Under the pieces are notes generated by a model that was given only the letters and a program-made list of their open reading frames with translations, ran no database searches and was not told the origin of the DNA. DNA of 64,000 nucleotides. Origin: Mycobacterium conspicuum. GTDB lineage: Bacteria > Actinomycetota > Actinomycetes > Mycobacteriales > Mycobacteriaceae. Positions 17,068 through 24,639 of this stretch are shown piece after piece (position 1 is the stretch's first letter; each line of letters opens with the position of its first letter). A program made the position numbers and the translations under genes. The stretch lies in contig NZ_AP022613.1 of assembly GCF_010730195.1 (NCBI RefSeq), positions 248,001-312,000 on the forward strand, written 5' to 3'.

Positions 17068-19020
17068 TCAATGGATCTGGTTGCTGAGTTTATTGACCAG
17101 CGCGGTGTTGAGGTAGGTGGTGGCCGCCGGGCCGCCGGTGTCGAGCGCGGCGATGGTGGCCGGATCATCGACGATGACCAGGATTCCGCCGTACCCGCTG
17201 TACTTGGCGGGCAGGCCGGCGTATCCGCCGCCGCCGGCGGCCGGGTCGGTGCGCAGCAGCAGCAGCACGTCGGTGCCTTGGCCGGCGACCTCGAACTTGT
17301 CGATGTCGAACGGGGCGTCGGGCGGATCGGCGGGGCCCCGTTTGTAATGCGCGCTGTAGGCGAAGCCGATGCCGTCGAGATAGTCGGTGGGTGGGGATTC
17401 GTGTGCGGCCGCGGTGGTCGAGGTGCCCGTGTAGTTGACGGCGACGATGGACTTGCCGGAAAACGCCGGGTGCTCGGATCGGATCTTGTTCTGTTGCGAC
17501 GTCGCATCGTTCAGCAGTGATTTGGCGGTGTCGGCGCGGCCGAGCGCGTTGGCGATCCAGCTCAGCTGCGTCTGCCAGGTCCAGACCTGGGAGCTGTCGG
17601 CGGATTGGGTGAGGGTGGGGGCGATGCCGCTGAGCTGGTTGTAGGTGGGTTGGTCGATGTCGCCGGTGTCGATGATGAGGTCGGGTTTGGCGGCCGCGAC
17701 CGCGGTGGGGTCGACGTCGGCCAGGACGGGGCTCGAGGAATGCACCAGCGGCGCAAGCCAACTCGGCACTTTGGCGTGCGCCTGGGTCATGATGACGGGC
17801 TGCACGCCCAGCGACAGCACCGCATCGGCATCGCCCGGTCCGAGTGCGGCGATGGCCAGCGGCCGGTGCTGCAGATTGACCGCGCCGAACTTGCCGTTCA
17901 GCGTTTGTGGATGATACGGCGCCAGACCGCCGCCGGGGTGACTGATCAGCCGGACGGCCACGACCGCCGCCACCGCCAGCGCGACCAAAACACATGCCGC
18001 GCCGAGGATCAGCCGACCGCGGGCACGCCGCCGCCGCGGGGGCGCGGGCGGCGCTGGCTGAGCTTGCCACGGTGGAGCGGCGACGGGCGGCGGGGGCGGC
18101 GTGGGCGGGTAGGACAGCGTCGGATTGGTGCGCGATCTGGGGTCCGGGCCCACAGCGCTTGTGGCCGTGTGGTTTTGGGGCTGGCCGGAGAAGGCGGCGG
18201 CGGTGGCGGCGGCCAGCGCGCCGGCGGTGGGGAAGCGGTGGTCGGGGTTTTTGGCCAGCGCTTGAGCGATGACTCCGTCGATGGCGGGCGGTACGCCGGG
18301 GGCGACTTCGGTCGCGCGTGGGATGGGACCGATCAGATGCCCCATCAACATTGCCGGCAATTCCTGGTTTTCGCCGTAGGGGGTGCGTCCGGTCAGAAGC
18401 CGAAACAGCGCGCAGCCCAAGGCGTAGATGTCGGTTCGGTGGTCGACCGTGGCACCCTCGATCGCCTCGGGCGCGGCATAGGCGGCGGTGCCGACCAGCG
18501 TTCCCGTCGCTGTCAGTGCGGAGGCATCATCGAGCGCACGCGCAATGCCGAAGTCGGCCAACAACACTCGTTCGTGTTCGGTGCCCGGCGCGGACAACAG
18601 GAAGTTGCCCGGTTTGATGTCTCGATGCAGGATGCGCCGGGAGTGGGCGTAGTCGAGTGCTTTGGCGACGTCGGTGATGATGCGCACGATGCGGCCCGGC
18701 GTGAGGTTGGCGCGGGCGATGTCGTTGGCGGCGGTGCCCTCGACATATTCCATCGCGATCCACAGGTGGCCGCCTTCGGTTTCGCCGCGGTTGAACACGG
18801 TGACGATGTTGGGATGGTTGAGCGTGGCCGCCAAGTCCGCCTCCCGGGTGAACCGGGCGCGGAACTGCTGGTCGAGCGATAGCTCGGCGGACAGGATTTT
18901 CAGCGCGTCGTTACGCGGCAGGGTGGGGTGGCGGGCCAGGTAGACGGTGCCCATCCCGCCGGAGCCGAGCACGCCTTCGATGCGGTAGCCGGCCACGATG
19001 GTTCCGACAGCTAGTGGCAT
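17068..19020 (-). CDS. Receptor Ser/Thr protein kinase with extracellular siderophore-binding-protein-like domain
   Basis: A 650-residue protein. Residues 10-275 are a complete Hanks kinase: GSGGMGTVY glycine loop, Lys41 in ALKIL, HRDIKPGN (Asp134), DFG (156-158), activation loop with TATGTLVGTAAY, and APE. A Pro-rich juxtamembrane linker (300-330) leads to one TM helix (~336-359). The outer 290 residues resemble a class III (FecB/FhuD/BtuF) substrate-binding protein: IAALGPGDADAVLSLGVQPV, AAAKPDLIIDTGDIDQPTYNQLSGIAPTL, and W-x-LGRADTAKSLL. It therefore likely senses a siderophore, haem-like or other chelate. It lies 7 nt after the second lipoprotein gene and 25 nt before ndhA. All catalytic residues are intact. 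Confidence 0.88.
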   Translation of the reverse strand: MPLAVGTIVAGYRIEGVLGSGGMGTVYLARHPTLPRNDALKILSAELSLDQQFRARFTREADLAATLNHPNIVTVFNRGETEGGHLWIAMEYVEGTAANDIARANLTPGRIVRIITDVAKALDYAHSRRILHRDIKPGNFLLSAPGTEHERVLLADFGIARALDDASALTATGTLVGTAAYAAPEAIEGATVDHRTDIYALGCALFRLLTGRTPYGENQELPAMLMGHLIGPIPRATEVAPGVPPAIDGVIAQALAKNPDHRFPTAGALAAATAAAFSGQPQNHTATSAVGPDPRSRTNPTLSYPPTPPPPPVAAPPWQAQPAPPAPPRRRRARGRLILGAACVLVALAVAAVVAVRLISHPGGGLAPYHPQTLNGKFGAVNLQHRPLAIAALGPGDADAVLSLGVQPVIMTQAHAKVPSWLAPLVHSSSPVLADVDPTAVAAAKPDLIIDTGDIDQPTYNQLSGIAPTLTQSADSSQVWTWQTQLSWIANALGRADTAKSLLNDATSQQNKIRSEHPAFSGKSIVAVNYTGTSTTAAAHESPPTDYLDGIGFAYSAHYKRGPADPPDAPFDIDKFEVAGQGTDVLLLLRTDPAAGGGGYAGLPAKYSGYGGILVIVDDPATIAALDTGGPAATTYLNTALVNKLSNQIH

Positions 19021-19027
19021 TGGCGGT

Positions 19028-20227
19028 TCATTTCCCGGTGAGCATGCGGTATTGGGCGGCCATCATTTGGTGCAGGGCCGCTTCTTGTTCATTCTGAATG
19101 AAGTACGCATAGCGATCCGCGGCGGCCACACACCAGAAGGCCAGGGTTTCGGTGAAACACTTCGCCTTGGGCATCCCGGTGACGCCGGCCACGCGGTGCG
19201 GGTCGGTCATGTCCGCCACGATGCGCGCGGCCGATCCGGGATCGGGGGTTTGATAGACGCGAAGTTCGACGAAGTCGGCGACTTGTTGAACGCCAGCGGA
19301 TTTGAACAGCGCCTGCCGGTGCAAGGGGTTGTCGGTTTCCAAGTGCAGCGCTCCGTGCTGGTCGTAGATGCCGTCGTTGATCGTCTCGTTCTCGGACCGT
19401 GGCGGCAGGGTACGGGCCAACAACCCATCGGGGTCGAGGGGCAGCTGAGCCAACTTGTCGAACGGCGTGGGTTTGAAGCTGTCCACCAGCGGCTGCTGCA
19501 GATCCAGCGCGGTGGCAATCAATTTGGCTGCGCTGTCGGGGTTTTCGGCCGAGGTGGCCGTCTGGGCCAGGATGTATTGACCATGCGCGGTCAGGGCGGT
19601 CACCGAGTACCGGTCGCCTACGGTCGGGTAGTGCGAGGTCCACCGGTAGGTGACCGCGGCTGTGCCCGGGTAGCGGGGGATCGTGAAATGTTGGGTGGGG
19701 ATCGGGTTTTCGGCGTATGGCATCGTCAGGACCGCGGCTTTGGCCGCCATGTCCGCGACGGCGGCGGTGGCGTCGGCGGGGGTGTCGGTCTCCAACACGA
19801 CGTTGAGCAGATCCTTGTAGCTGCCCGTGTCGGTGGAGCGAGAACTGGAGAACCCGGCGACGAACTTGTGACCGGCCAGGCCGTCACCCATCGGGGCCCC
19901 GAGCAGCGCGTTGACCCCGTCGGAGTCTTTCACCACGCCGGTGGCGTTCTGCGCAAAGTGGGTCAGCGCGGGATCGACTTCCCACGGGCCTACGACGTTG
20001 GTGGCCAGCCGGCGCGCCTCGGCCCAGCCGCCCTGCACGGGGTCACCGGCCACCCCCAGGGCCGGGCGTGGCGTGGTGGGGTAGTTGCCGACGTCGAGCG
20101 CGGCCGGATCGACGCCGTCCCAGGTGCCGCCCCCGGGTGCCTTGACGGCGGTTCCCTCGATCCCGGAGCTGCATCCCACGGTCAGCGCCGCGACCGTCGC
20201 CACGGCCGCTGCGATTCGCACGATCAT
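19028..20227 (-). CDS. Lipoprotein, mycobacterial sensor-type family, paralogue 2
   Basis: A 399-residue protein with a lipobox (ATVAALTVGC) at the N-terminus, then a large outer domain. It is clearly homologous to the preceding gene: shared WDGVDPAALDVGNYPTTPRPALG / LLDPGNYPRRPRAALG, VGPWEVDPAL / TGPWEVDHTL, HKFVAGFSS / HHYVTGFVS, DRYAYFIQNEQEAALHQMMAAQYRML at the end. Two Cys near the C-terminus (KCFTET, WCVAAA) may form a disulfide. ATG 20227 overlaps the upstream stop (ATGA). Function is unknown; operon context suggests ligand capture or accessory sensing for the receptor kinase. Confidence 0.8.
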   Translation of the reverse strand: MIVRIAAAVATVAALTVGCSSGIEGTAVKAPGGGTWDGVDPAALDVGNYPTTPRPALGVAGDPVQGGWAEARRLATNVVGPWEVDPALTHFAQNATGVVKDSDGVNALLGAPMGDGLAGHKFVAGFSSSRSTDTGSYKDLLNVVLETDTPADATAAVADMAAKAAVLTMPYAENPIPTQHFTIPRYPGTAAVTYRWTSHYPTVGDRYSVTALTAHGQYILAQTATSAENPDSAAKLIATALDLQQPLVDSFKPTPFDKLAQLPLDPDGLLARTLPPRSENETINDGIYDQHGALHLETDNPLHRQALFKSAGVQQVADFVELRVYQTPDPGSAARIVADMTDPHRVAGVTGMPKAKCFTETLAFWCVAAADRYAYFIQNEQEAALHQMMAAQYRMLTGK

Positions 20228-21480
20228 GAGGTGGTCAGCATGAGGTATTGGGCGGCGATGACTTGGTGCACGTCGAGTTCCTGGCTGGCGGTGGCTTTGA
20301 ACGCGTAGCGGTCGGCGGTGGCGACACACATGTAGCGCACCTGAGCCAAATCGGAGGCGCTATCGGGCTTGCCGGGTCCGCGGTCAAAGCAGCGCGCGGA
20401 GGGCAGTCCGCTGATGCCGGGCGCTGTTTGGTAGCCCAAGTAGGGCACGTCCATGCGGACCAGTCCGTCGACGGCGCGCAACGCGCCGGTCGGATCCACC
20501 GCCTCGTACACGGTGGTGCGATCGGCGGCGACATGTTGGATGCCGGCATCGGTGTACATGGTTTGGCTGGCCAGCGGGTCGGGACGAAAATTCAGTGCGC
20601 CGCGCGGCTCGTAGACGGCATCCTGGTTGACGCCCGGGTTGGTGGTGGGCACGGTACGCGCGAGCAACCCGGTGGGGTCTGCGGGCAGCGCGGCCAACCG
20701 CTCGACCGGCGTCGGCTGGAAGTGGTCCGCCGAGGGGCCTTGCAGGTCAAGGGTTTTGGCGATCAGGTCGGCGACGACGGCCGCGCTGTCCTTGGAGCCC
20801 GCGTATTGATAGAGCACGTAGGGTCCGTGCGCGGTGAACGCCTCGGCCTCAAATCCCCCGGACACTGCGGCGACGTTGGCCAAAGTCGTTGGGTAGCGCG
20901 GGATTCCGAGTCGGGTGGCCGCGACATTACCCTGGCGGGGGATGGTCAAATTGGCCGCGGCCATCGCCGGGGCGGCCGCCGCGGCGTCTTGGTTGCTGGG
21001 GAACCGTAACACCGCGTTGGCAAGGACCATGGGTTTCTCGCCGCCGACCGTGCCGCGTCCGCTGACGAACCCGGTCACGTAGTGGTGGGCACTCGCAGCA
21101 TCGGACAGGGACGTGCCGAAGACCAGCACGGAAAGCGATCCGATGTCGGGCAGCGCGGTGGTGGGGGCGACGTCCGATTGCGCGGAGACCAGCGTGTGGT
21201 CGACTTCCCAGGGTCCGGTCACCATGCCGGCCATTCGCTGCGCTTCCACGCGCCGCCCCGCGGCCTCGTTGGGCACGTTGCCCAGCGCGGCGCGGGGCCG
21301 GCGCGGATAGTTCCCGGGGTCCAGCAGCGCCACGTTGGCCGTCGGGGCGGCAGGGGCGCCGGACTTCACCGCGCTGCCGGTCACCACCGAACTGCATCCG
21401 GCAAGCGCCGCAATCACAGCGGTCACCGCGATCACTGCCGCCGGCGCCGACACCCGGAGGGCTGCGCTGCGATGGGCCAC
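20224..21480 (-). CDS. Lipoprotein, mycobacterial sensor-type family, paralogue 1
   Basis: A ~418-residue lipoprotein with lipobox (TAVIAALAGC) and the same outer domain as the downstream paralogue, ending DRYAFKATASQELDVHQVIAAQYLML. Paired Cys (ARCFDRG, YMCVAT) are kept. GTG 21480 is chosen because GGAAAGAGG lies 7 nt upstream; an in-frame ATG at 21510 would lengthen the signal peptide. It is 61 nt downstream of the PknH-type sensor gene. The two paralogues differ along most of their length, indicating an old tandem duplication. Function is unknown. Confidence 0.8.
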   Translation of the reverse strand: MAHRSAALRVSAPAAVIAVTAVIAALAGCSSVVTGSAVKSGAPAAPTANVALLDPGNYPRRPRAALGNVPNEAAGRRVEAQRMAGMVTGPWEVDHTLVSAQSDVAPTTALPDIGSLSVLVFGTSLSDAASAHHYVTGFVSGRGTVGGEKPMVLANAVLRFPSNQDAAAAAPAMAAANLTIPRQGNVAATRLGIPRYPTTLANVAAVSGGFEAEAFTAHGPYVLYQYAGSKDSAAVVADLIAKTLDLQGPSADHFQPTPVERLAALPADPTGLLARTVPTTNPGVNQDAVYEPRGALNFRPDPLASQTMYTDAGIQHVAADRTTVYEAVDPTGALRAVDGLVRMDVPYLGYQTAPGISGLPSARCFDRGPGKPDSASDLAQVRYMCVATADRYAFKATASQELDVHQVIAAQYLMLTTS

Positions 21481-21541
21481 GGCACGTCCTCTTTCCGCCC
21501 CCCTGGGCATGTCGAGACTGGTAGCTGATGCTACCCGGCCG

Positions 21542-22444
21542 TTAATGGGCCGAAACGCGGTCGGCAATCCGCGCGGCCTCGGTGGTGGCCTGATCGGTGC
21601 GCGCCAAGCCGCAGCTGCGCGTGTCGATGACGACATTGTTGCGAGTGGTGAGGGCCCGCTGGCAGCCCCACCCGTCGCCGCCTTCCTGGGTGAACAGCAC
21701 GGTGAGCATGCCGTCGTGGTTGGCGACGGTGCCGACCATGAAGGTGCTCGACCCGTCGGCGGGCGTGGTGAGTGTGATCATTTTGCCGTTGCATTTAGTC
21801 CAGTTCTCGGCCTGGGTGGCCGCGAAGGCGCCGGCCGCCGCAGCGCTGGGGTAGTTGATGACCCCCTGGGCGACGATGTGGTGATCATCGCGCAGGGACT
21901 GGGTCTGCACACCGACATAACCGGTCCCGCGCAGCGCGTCGAGCAACGCGGGATGCGCGATGCCTACGCATTCGGTTCTGTCGGTGGACAATTCGCCCCA
22001 CGGTGAGCCGGGCCGAAGATCGGGCACAAGCCGAATGTCGGTCGCGCCTTCGATGTCGTTGACCGTGCCCGCGTCCAGCAGCAGCCCGGGCAGGTCACTC
22101 AACGGCACGGTCGGCGCCGGTGCTGTTTGAGCGGGCCGGACCGGCGTCGCGGACGAGCGCGCCGGTGTGGCGTCCGGTCGGCTCGCGCCGGTAAGGCTCA
22201 CGCCGATCCCGACGCACACGATGATCGCCGCGATCACAGCGGCGGTGCCGATCAGCGCCCAGGTGCGCGCACCGCCGCCGCGCGATTGCGGCCGAAGCGG
22301 CGGATATACCGGCCCCGGCCAACCCGGCATCGCCGGCGGTGGCGGCATGGGTGGCCGCATCGCCGGGGCAGCGGCTCGCCGCGGCAGCACCTGGGTCGTC
22401 TCGTCGGCGTTGCCCCTGGATAGCGGGTTCGGGTGGATCGTCAT
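21542..22444 (-). CDS. Membrane-anchored PknH-type sensor domain protein
   Basis: A 300-residue protein: a Pro-rich cytoplasmic N-terminus (~60 residues), one TM helix (TWALIGTAAVIAAIIVCVGIGVSL), and an outer domain with four Cys in the pattern TECVG, WTKCNG, WGCQRA, RSCGLA. This matches the extracellular sensor of the M. tuberculosis kinase PknH (two disulfides), but no kinase is attached. ATG 22444 is preceded by GAAAGGACTAGAGCG. It is the first gene of the leftward operon that continues to the lipoproteins, kinase and ndhA. Confidence 0.82.
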   Translation of the reverse strand: MTIHPNPLSRGNADETTQVLPRRAAAPAMRPPMPPPPAMPGWPGPVYPPLRPQSRGGGARTWALIGTAAVIAAIIVCVGIGVSLTGASRPDATPARSSATPVRPAQTAPAPTVPLSDLPGLLLDAGTVNDIEGATDIRLVPDLRPGSPWGELSTDRTECVGIAHPALLDALRGTGYVGVQTQSLRDDHHIVAQGVINYPSAAAAGAFAATQAENWTKCNGKMITLTTPADGSSTFMVGTVANHDGMLTVLFTQEGGDGWGCQRALTTRNNVVIDTRSCGLARTDQATTEAARIADRVSAH

Positions 22445-22500
22445 CGCTCTAGTCCTTTCGAGTGGCTGCTACGAATCAAAACACAGCGAAGCGGCTTAGC

Positions 22501-22519
22501 GCAACGACTTTACTGTTGC
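22501..22519. promoter_or_regulatory. GCAAC-N9-GTTGC operator, copy 1
   Basis: A perfect inverted repeat (GCAAC 22501-22505, GTTGC 22515-22519) in the 107-bp divergent region between the sensor operon (start 22444, leftward) and the lipoprotein gene (start 22552, rightward). The same repeat with identical 9-nt spacing and a shared left flank (GGCTnnGC) occurs at 24111-24129, upstream of the double-HTH regulator. The likely binder is that regulator. Confidence 0.55.
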
Positions 22520-22551
22520 GATGCGATGAGTTTGTTGCTAGCGTGCGACGC

Positions 22552-23259
22552 ATGACTTGGACGAGGATCGGCACCTTTGCGCTCGGTTTGTGCCTGGCAC
22601 TGACCGGCTGTTCCGTCACCGCCACCGGGCGACCGGCGGCCGCCCCGGACCTGGGGCACTGGCAGCCCGCGCCGGTGCTGTCCGAGCGGCTGGGCGACCT
22701 GCTGCTCAGCGCCGCCGACGTCAACGCCATCGCGCACAGCACCGCCATGACCGTGCGTTTGCCGGTCACCGAGATGTCACACAGCGAGGCGACGGTTTCG
22801 AATCGCAACTGCCTGGACGCCTATTCGCCGATCCAAGCCGCCGCCTATCAGGGCAGCAGCTGGACGGCGGTGCAGGGACAGCTGCTCGACGACACGTCGT
22901 CTTCGACCACCCCGTTCCGGCACGCCCTGCTGCAGGCCGTGGTCGGATTCCGCGATGCCGATTCGGCCCGGCAATTCTTCAGCCAGGCCGCATCGCGGTG
23001 GTCGGCGTGCGCCAATCGGCCGCTCACGGTCCAGCGACCCCACCGCGAGCCCGTCACCTGGGCGTTCGGCGAGCTGGTGTCGAGTCGGAACACGCTCAGG
23101 CTCATGCAGTCCAGCGCCGACGGCGACGTTGCCTGCGAGCGCGCCGTGGGGCTGGCCAACAACGTCGTCATCGACACCCTGTGGTGCGGGTCCGACACCA
23201 CCGACCAGGCCGGTCAGGTCATCACCAAGATCGCGGCCGGCGTAGCGCAGTCGGCGTGA
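22552..23259 (+). CDS. Lipoprotein with PknH-type sensor domain
   Basis: A 235-residue protein with lipobox ALTGC at residue ~20 and a mature domain carrying the four-Cys PknH_C-like pattern (RNCLDAY, WSACANR, VACERAVG, TLWCGSD). It also keeps the shared ERAVGLANNVVIDTLWCG / QRALTTRNNVVIDTRSCG core seen in the divergent membrane sensor. It is anchored at the outer face of the membrane by lipid rather than a TM helix. It diverges from the sensor operon across the operator at 22501. The ligand is unknown. Confidence 0.82.
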   Translation: MTWTRIGTFALGLCLALTGCSVTATGRPAAAPDLGHWQPAPVLSERLGDLLLSAADVNAIAHSTAMTVRLPVTEMSHSEATVSNRNCLDAYSPIQAAAYQGSSWTAVQGQLLDDTSSSTTPFRHALLQAVVGFRDADSARQFFSQAASRWSACANRPLTVQRPHREPVTWAFGELVSSRNTLRLMQSSADGDVACERAVGLANNVVIDTLWCGSDTTDQAGQVITKIAAGVAQSA

Positions 23260-23266
23260 TCCCAGG

Positions 23267-24064
23267 TCAGCCGGCGGTCAGCTGCGCGATCAGGGACTCG
23301 ACGGCCGCCACCGCGTCGGGCGCGATGGCACGCTCGGCCTCGGCGTCTTCCAGGACCGTCGGCGGCAGACCGACCGCGTTGGCGGCTTCTTCCAGGCTCA
23401 GTTCGGCCCGGTGGCGCGCCCCGTAGAGCCGCTGTCCGAGGGTCGCCGCCGGCGCTCGGGCGGCGCGCATCATCAGGTCGTTGTAGCTGCGGCGCACGCC
23501 GCTCAGGGCGAGGACGACCGACGGGGTGCCCCTGGAGTTGCGCGCCGCGGTGGCCGCCAGCCTCTCGAGTTTGCGCAGATCGGCGAGGACCGCGGTGGCT
23601 TTCGCAGTGAACGCGGGATCGGACGCGTCGGGCAGTTCTGCGATGGCCGCGGTCAGGGTATGCATCGCCAGTTCGACGGTGTCGGCCAGCAATGGCGCCC
23701 CGATGGTGTCGGTGAGCACCTCGGTGGCCTCGTCGCGCGGTGCGGCTGCCGGGGCGGATCTGGCATCGTTGCGGATGCGCATGATGGTGCCCGGCGACCA
23801 GCCGAGGGCCTGTTCCAGCTTGGCTTGCGTCTGGCGACGCGGCCAGCTGCGCCCCTTTTCGAAGGCGATCAGCGTGCCGGCGTTGATGATCTTGTCCCGG
23901 GCCAGGCTGCGCTGGGTCAGCTCCAATTCTTGGCGGCGGTCGGCGACCGCGCGCCCGGCGCGCAGCACGCCGGGATCGATCTCGTCGTGCCACCACTGTT
24001 CCGCGTCGGTGTCGGGGTGCAGGACGCCGGTCGGCTGGTCGGGTTCCTCCGGTATCTCGGGCAT
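23267..24064 (-). CDS. Double helix-turn-helix (XRE-type) transcriptional regulator
   Basis: A 265-residue soluble protein. Residues ~35-95 form an XRE-like HTH (LTQRSLARDKIINAGTLIAFEKGRSWPRRQTQAKLEQALGW). A second, shorter one is at the C-terminus (LSLEEAANAVGLPPTVLEDAEAERAI), with a helical linker between. It probably binds DNA as a dimer with a ligand- or partner-responsive middle. ATG 24064 is chosen; a GTG three bases earlier is equivalent. Its promoter region contains operator copy 2 (24111-24129), consistent with autoregulation and control of the neighbouring sensor genes. It is tail-to-tail with the lipoprotein gene at 23259. Confidence 0.75.
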   Translation of the reverse strand: MPEIPEEPDQPTGVLHPDTDAEQWWHDEIDPGVLRAGRAVADRRQELELTQRSLARDKIINAGTLIAFEKGRSWPRRQTQAKLEQALGWSPGTIMRIRNDARSAPAAAPRDEATEVLTDTIGAPLLADTVELAMHTLTAAIAELPDASDPAFTAKATAVLADLRKLERLAATAARNSRGTPSVVLALSGVRRSYNDLMMRAARAPAATLGQRLYGARHRAELSLEEAANAVGLPPTVLEDAEAERAIAPDAVAAVESLIAQLTAG

Positions 24065-24110
24065 CACTCGGGATGCTACATGTTTCCCGCCGCGCCCGCT
24101 GCGGGCTGGC

Positions 24111-24129
24111 GCAACAAATTAACCGTTGC
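24111..24129. promoter_or_regulatory. GCAAC-N9-GTTGC operator, copy 2
   Basis: A perfect inverted repeat (24111-24115, 24125-24129) in the 124-bp divergent region between the double-HTH regulator and the micro-ORF/DUF4333 pair. Arms, 9-nt spacing and left flank match copy 1. The spacer is AT-rich (AAATTAACC), giving one helical-turn-scale symmetry suited to a dimeric HTH protein. Confidence 0.55.
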
Positions 24130-24188
24130 ATCATAAGATGGCGTTCGCTAAAGTCGTAGCAGGCGCGCCCGCGCCGGGAGGGGGAGCG

Positions 24189-24254
24189 ATGACGGTCGAG
24201 AACTATCCCGACGATGAGGCGATGGCGCTGGCCGAATTCGGCGGCTACCGATGA
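24189..24254 (+). CDS. Candidate 21-residue leader-type ORF coupled to DUF4333 gene
   Basis: ATG 24189 sits behind a very strong ribosome site (GGGAGGGGGAGCG). The ORF encodes MTVENYPDDEAMALAEFGGY plus Arg and stops at 24252-24254, with the stop overlapping the ATG of the membrane protein gene (ATGA). The downstream gene lacks its own good ribosome site, so translation through this micro-ORF would load ribosomes onto it. It is acidic with no recognisable family. Confidence 0.45.
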   Translation: MTVENYPDDEAMALAEFGGYR

Positions 24255-24637
24255 CTCGAACCGTGGCCCCGCCGTGGCTCCAATACGGGCCAGGCACAGC
24301 GGCTTTCGCGCCCCGCAAAGACCATCGGTGGCTGCTCGCAGGTTTGTTGGCGGCCGTCGTCGTCGCGGCCCTGATTGTGGCGCTGGTGTACGGCGTATTG
24401 GCCGCCAGACGACTCGACATCGCCGCGGTGCAGGCCGGCGTCGCGCACGTCTTGTCCGATCCGGCGGGCTACGGCGCACGCAACGTCAGCGACGTCAAAT
24501 GCAACGACGGTCAAAATCCGACGATCGCCCGGGGAAACACCTTCACCTGTGAGGCGACCATCGACCGCGTGAAACGCGTCTTCGTTGTCACGCTCACCGA
24601 CGACGCGGGCAGCTATCAGGTCGGTCGAGCGCGCTGA
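24251..24637 (+). CDS. DUF4333 single-pass membrane protein
   Basis: A 128-residue protein: a short cytoplasmic N-terminus, a TM helix (WLLAGLLAAVVVAALIVALVYGVL), and an outer DUF4333 domain with its two conserved Cys (VKCNDGQNPTIARGNTFTCEA), likely disulfide-bonded. Such domains are common on mycobacterial cell-envelope proteins, with no known function. It is downstream of operator copy 2 and may belong to the same regulon as the sensor proteins. It ends 2 nt from the convergent secreted-protein gene. Confidence 0.82.
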   Translation: MTRTVAPPWLQYGPGTAAFAPRKDHRWLLAGLLAAVVVAALIVALVYGVLAARRLDIAAVQAGVAHVLSDPAGYGARNVSDVKCNDGQNPTIARGNTFTCEATIDRVKRVFVVTLTDDAGSYQVGRAR

Positions 24638-24639
24638 GA

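Noticed and set aside
15532..17507. Long extra frames over ndhA, and an extended N-terminus of ndhA reaching 17507
   Set aside because: The NDH-2 start MSRHRVVIIGSG at 17042 has a good ribosome site; the extension is out-of-frame kinase sequence.
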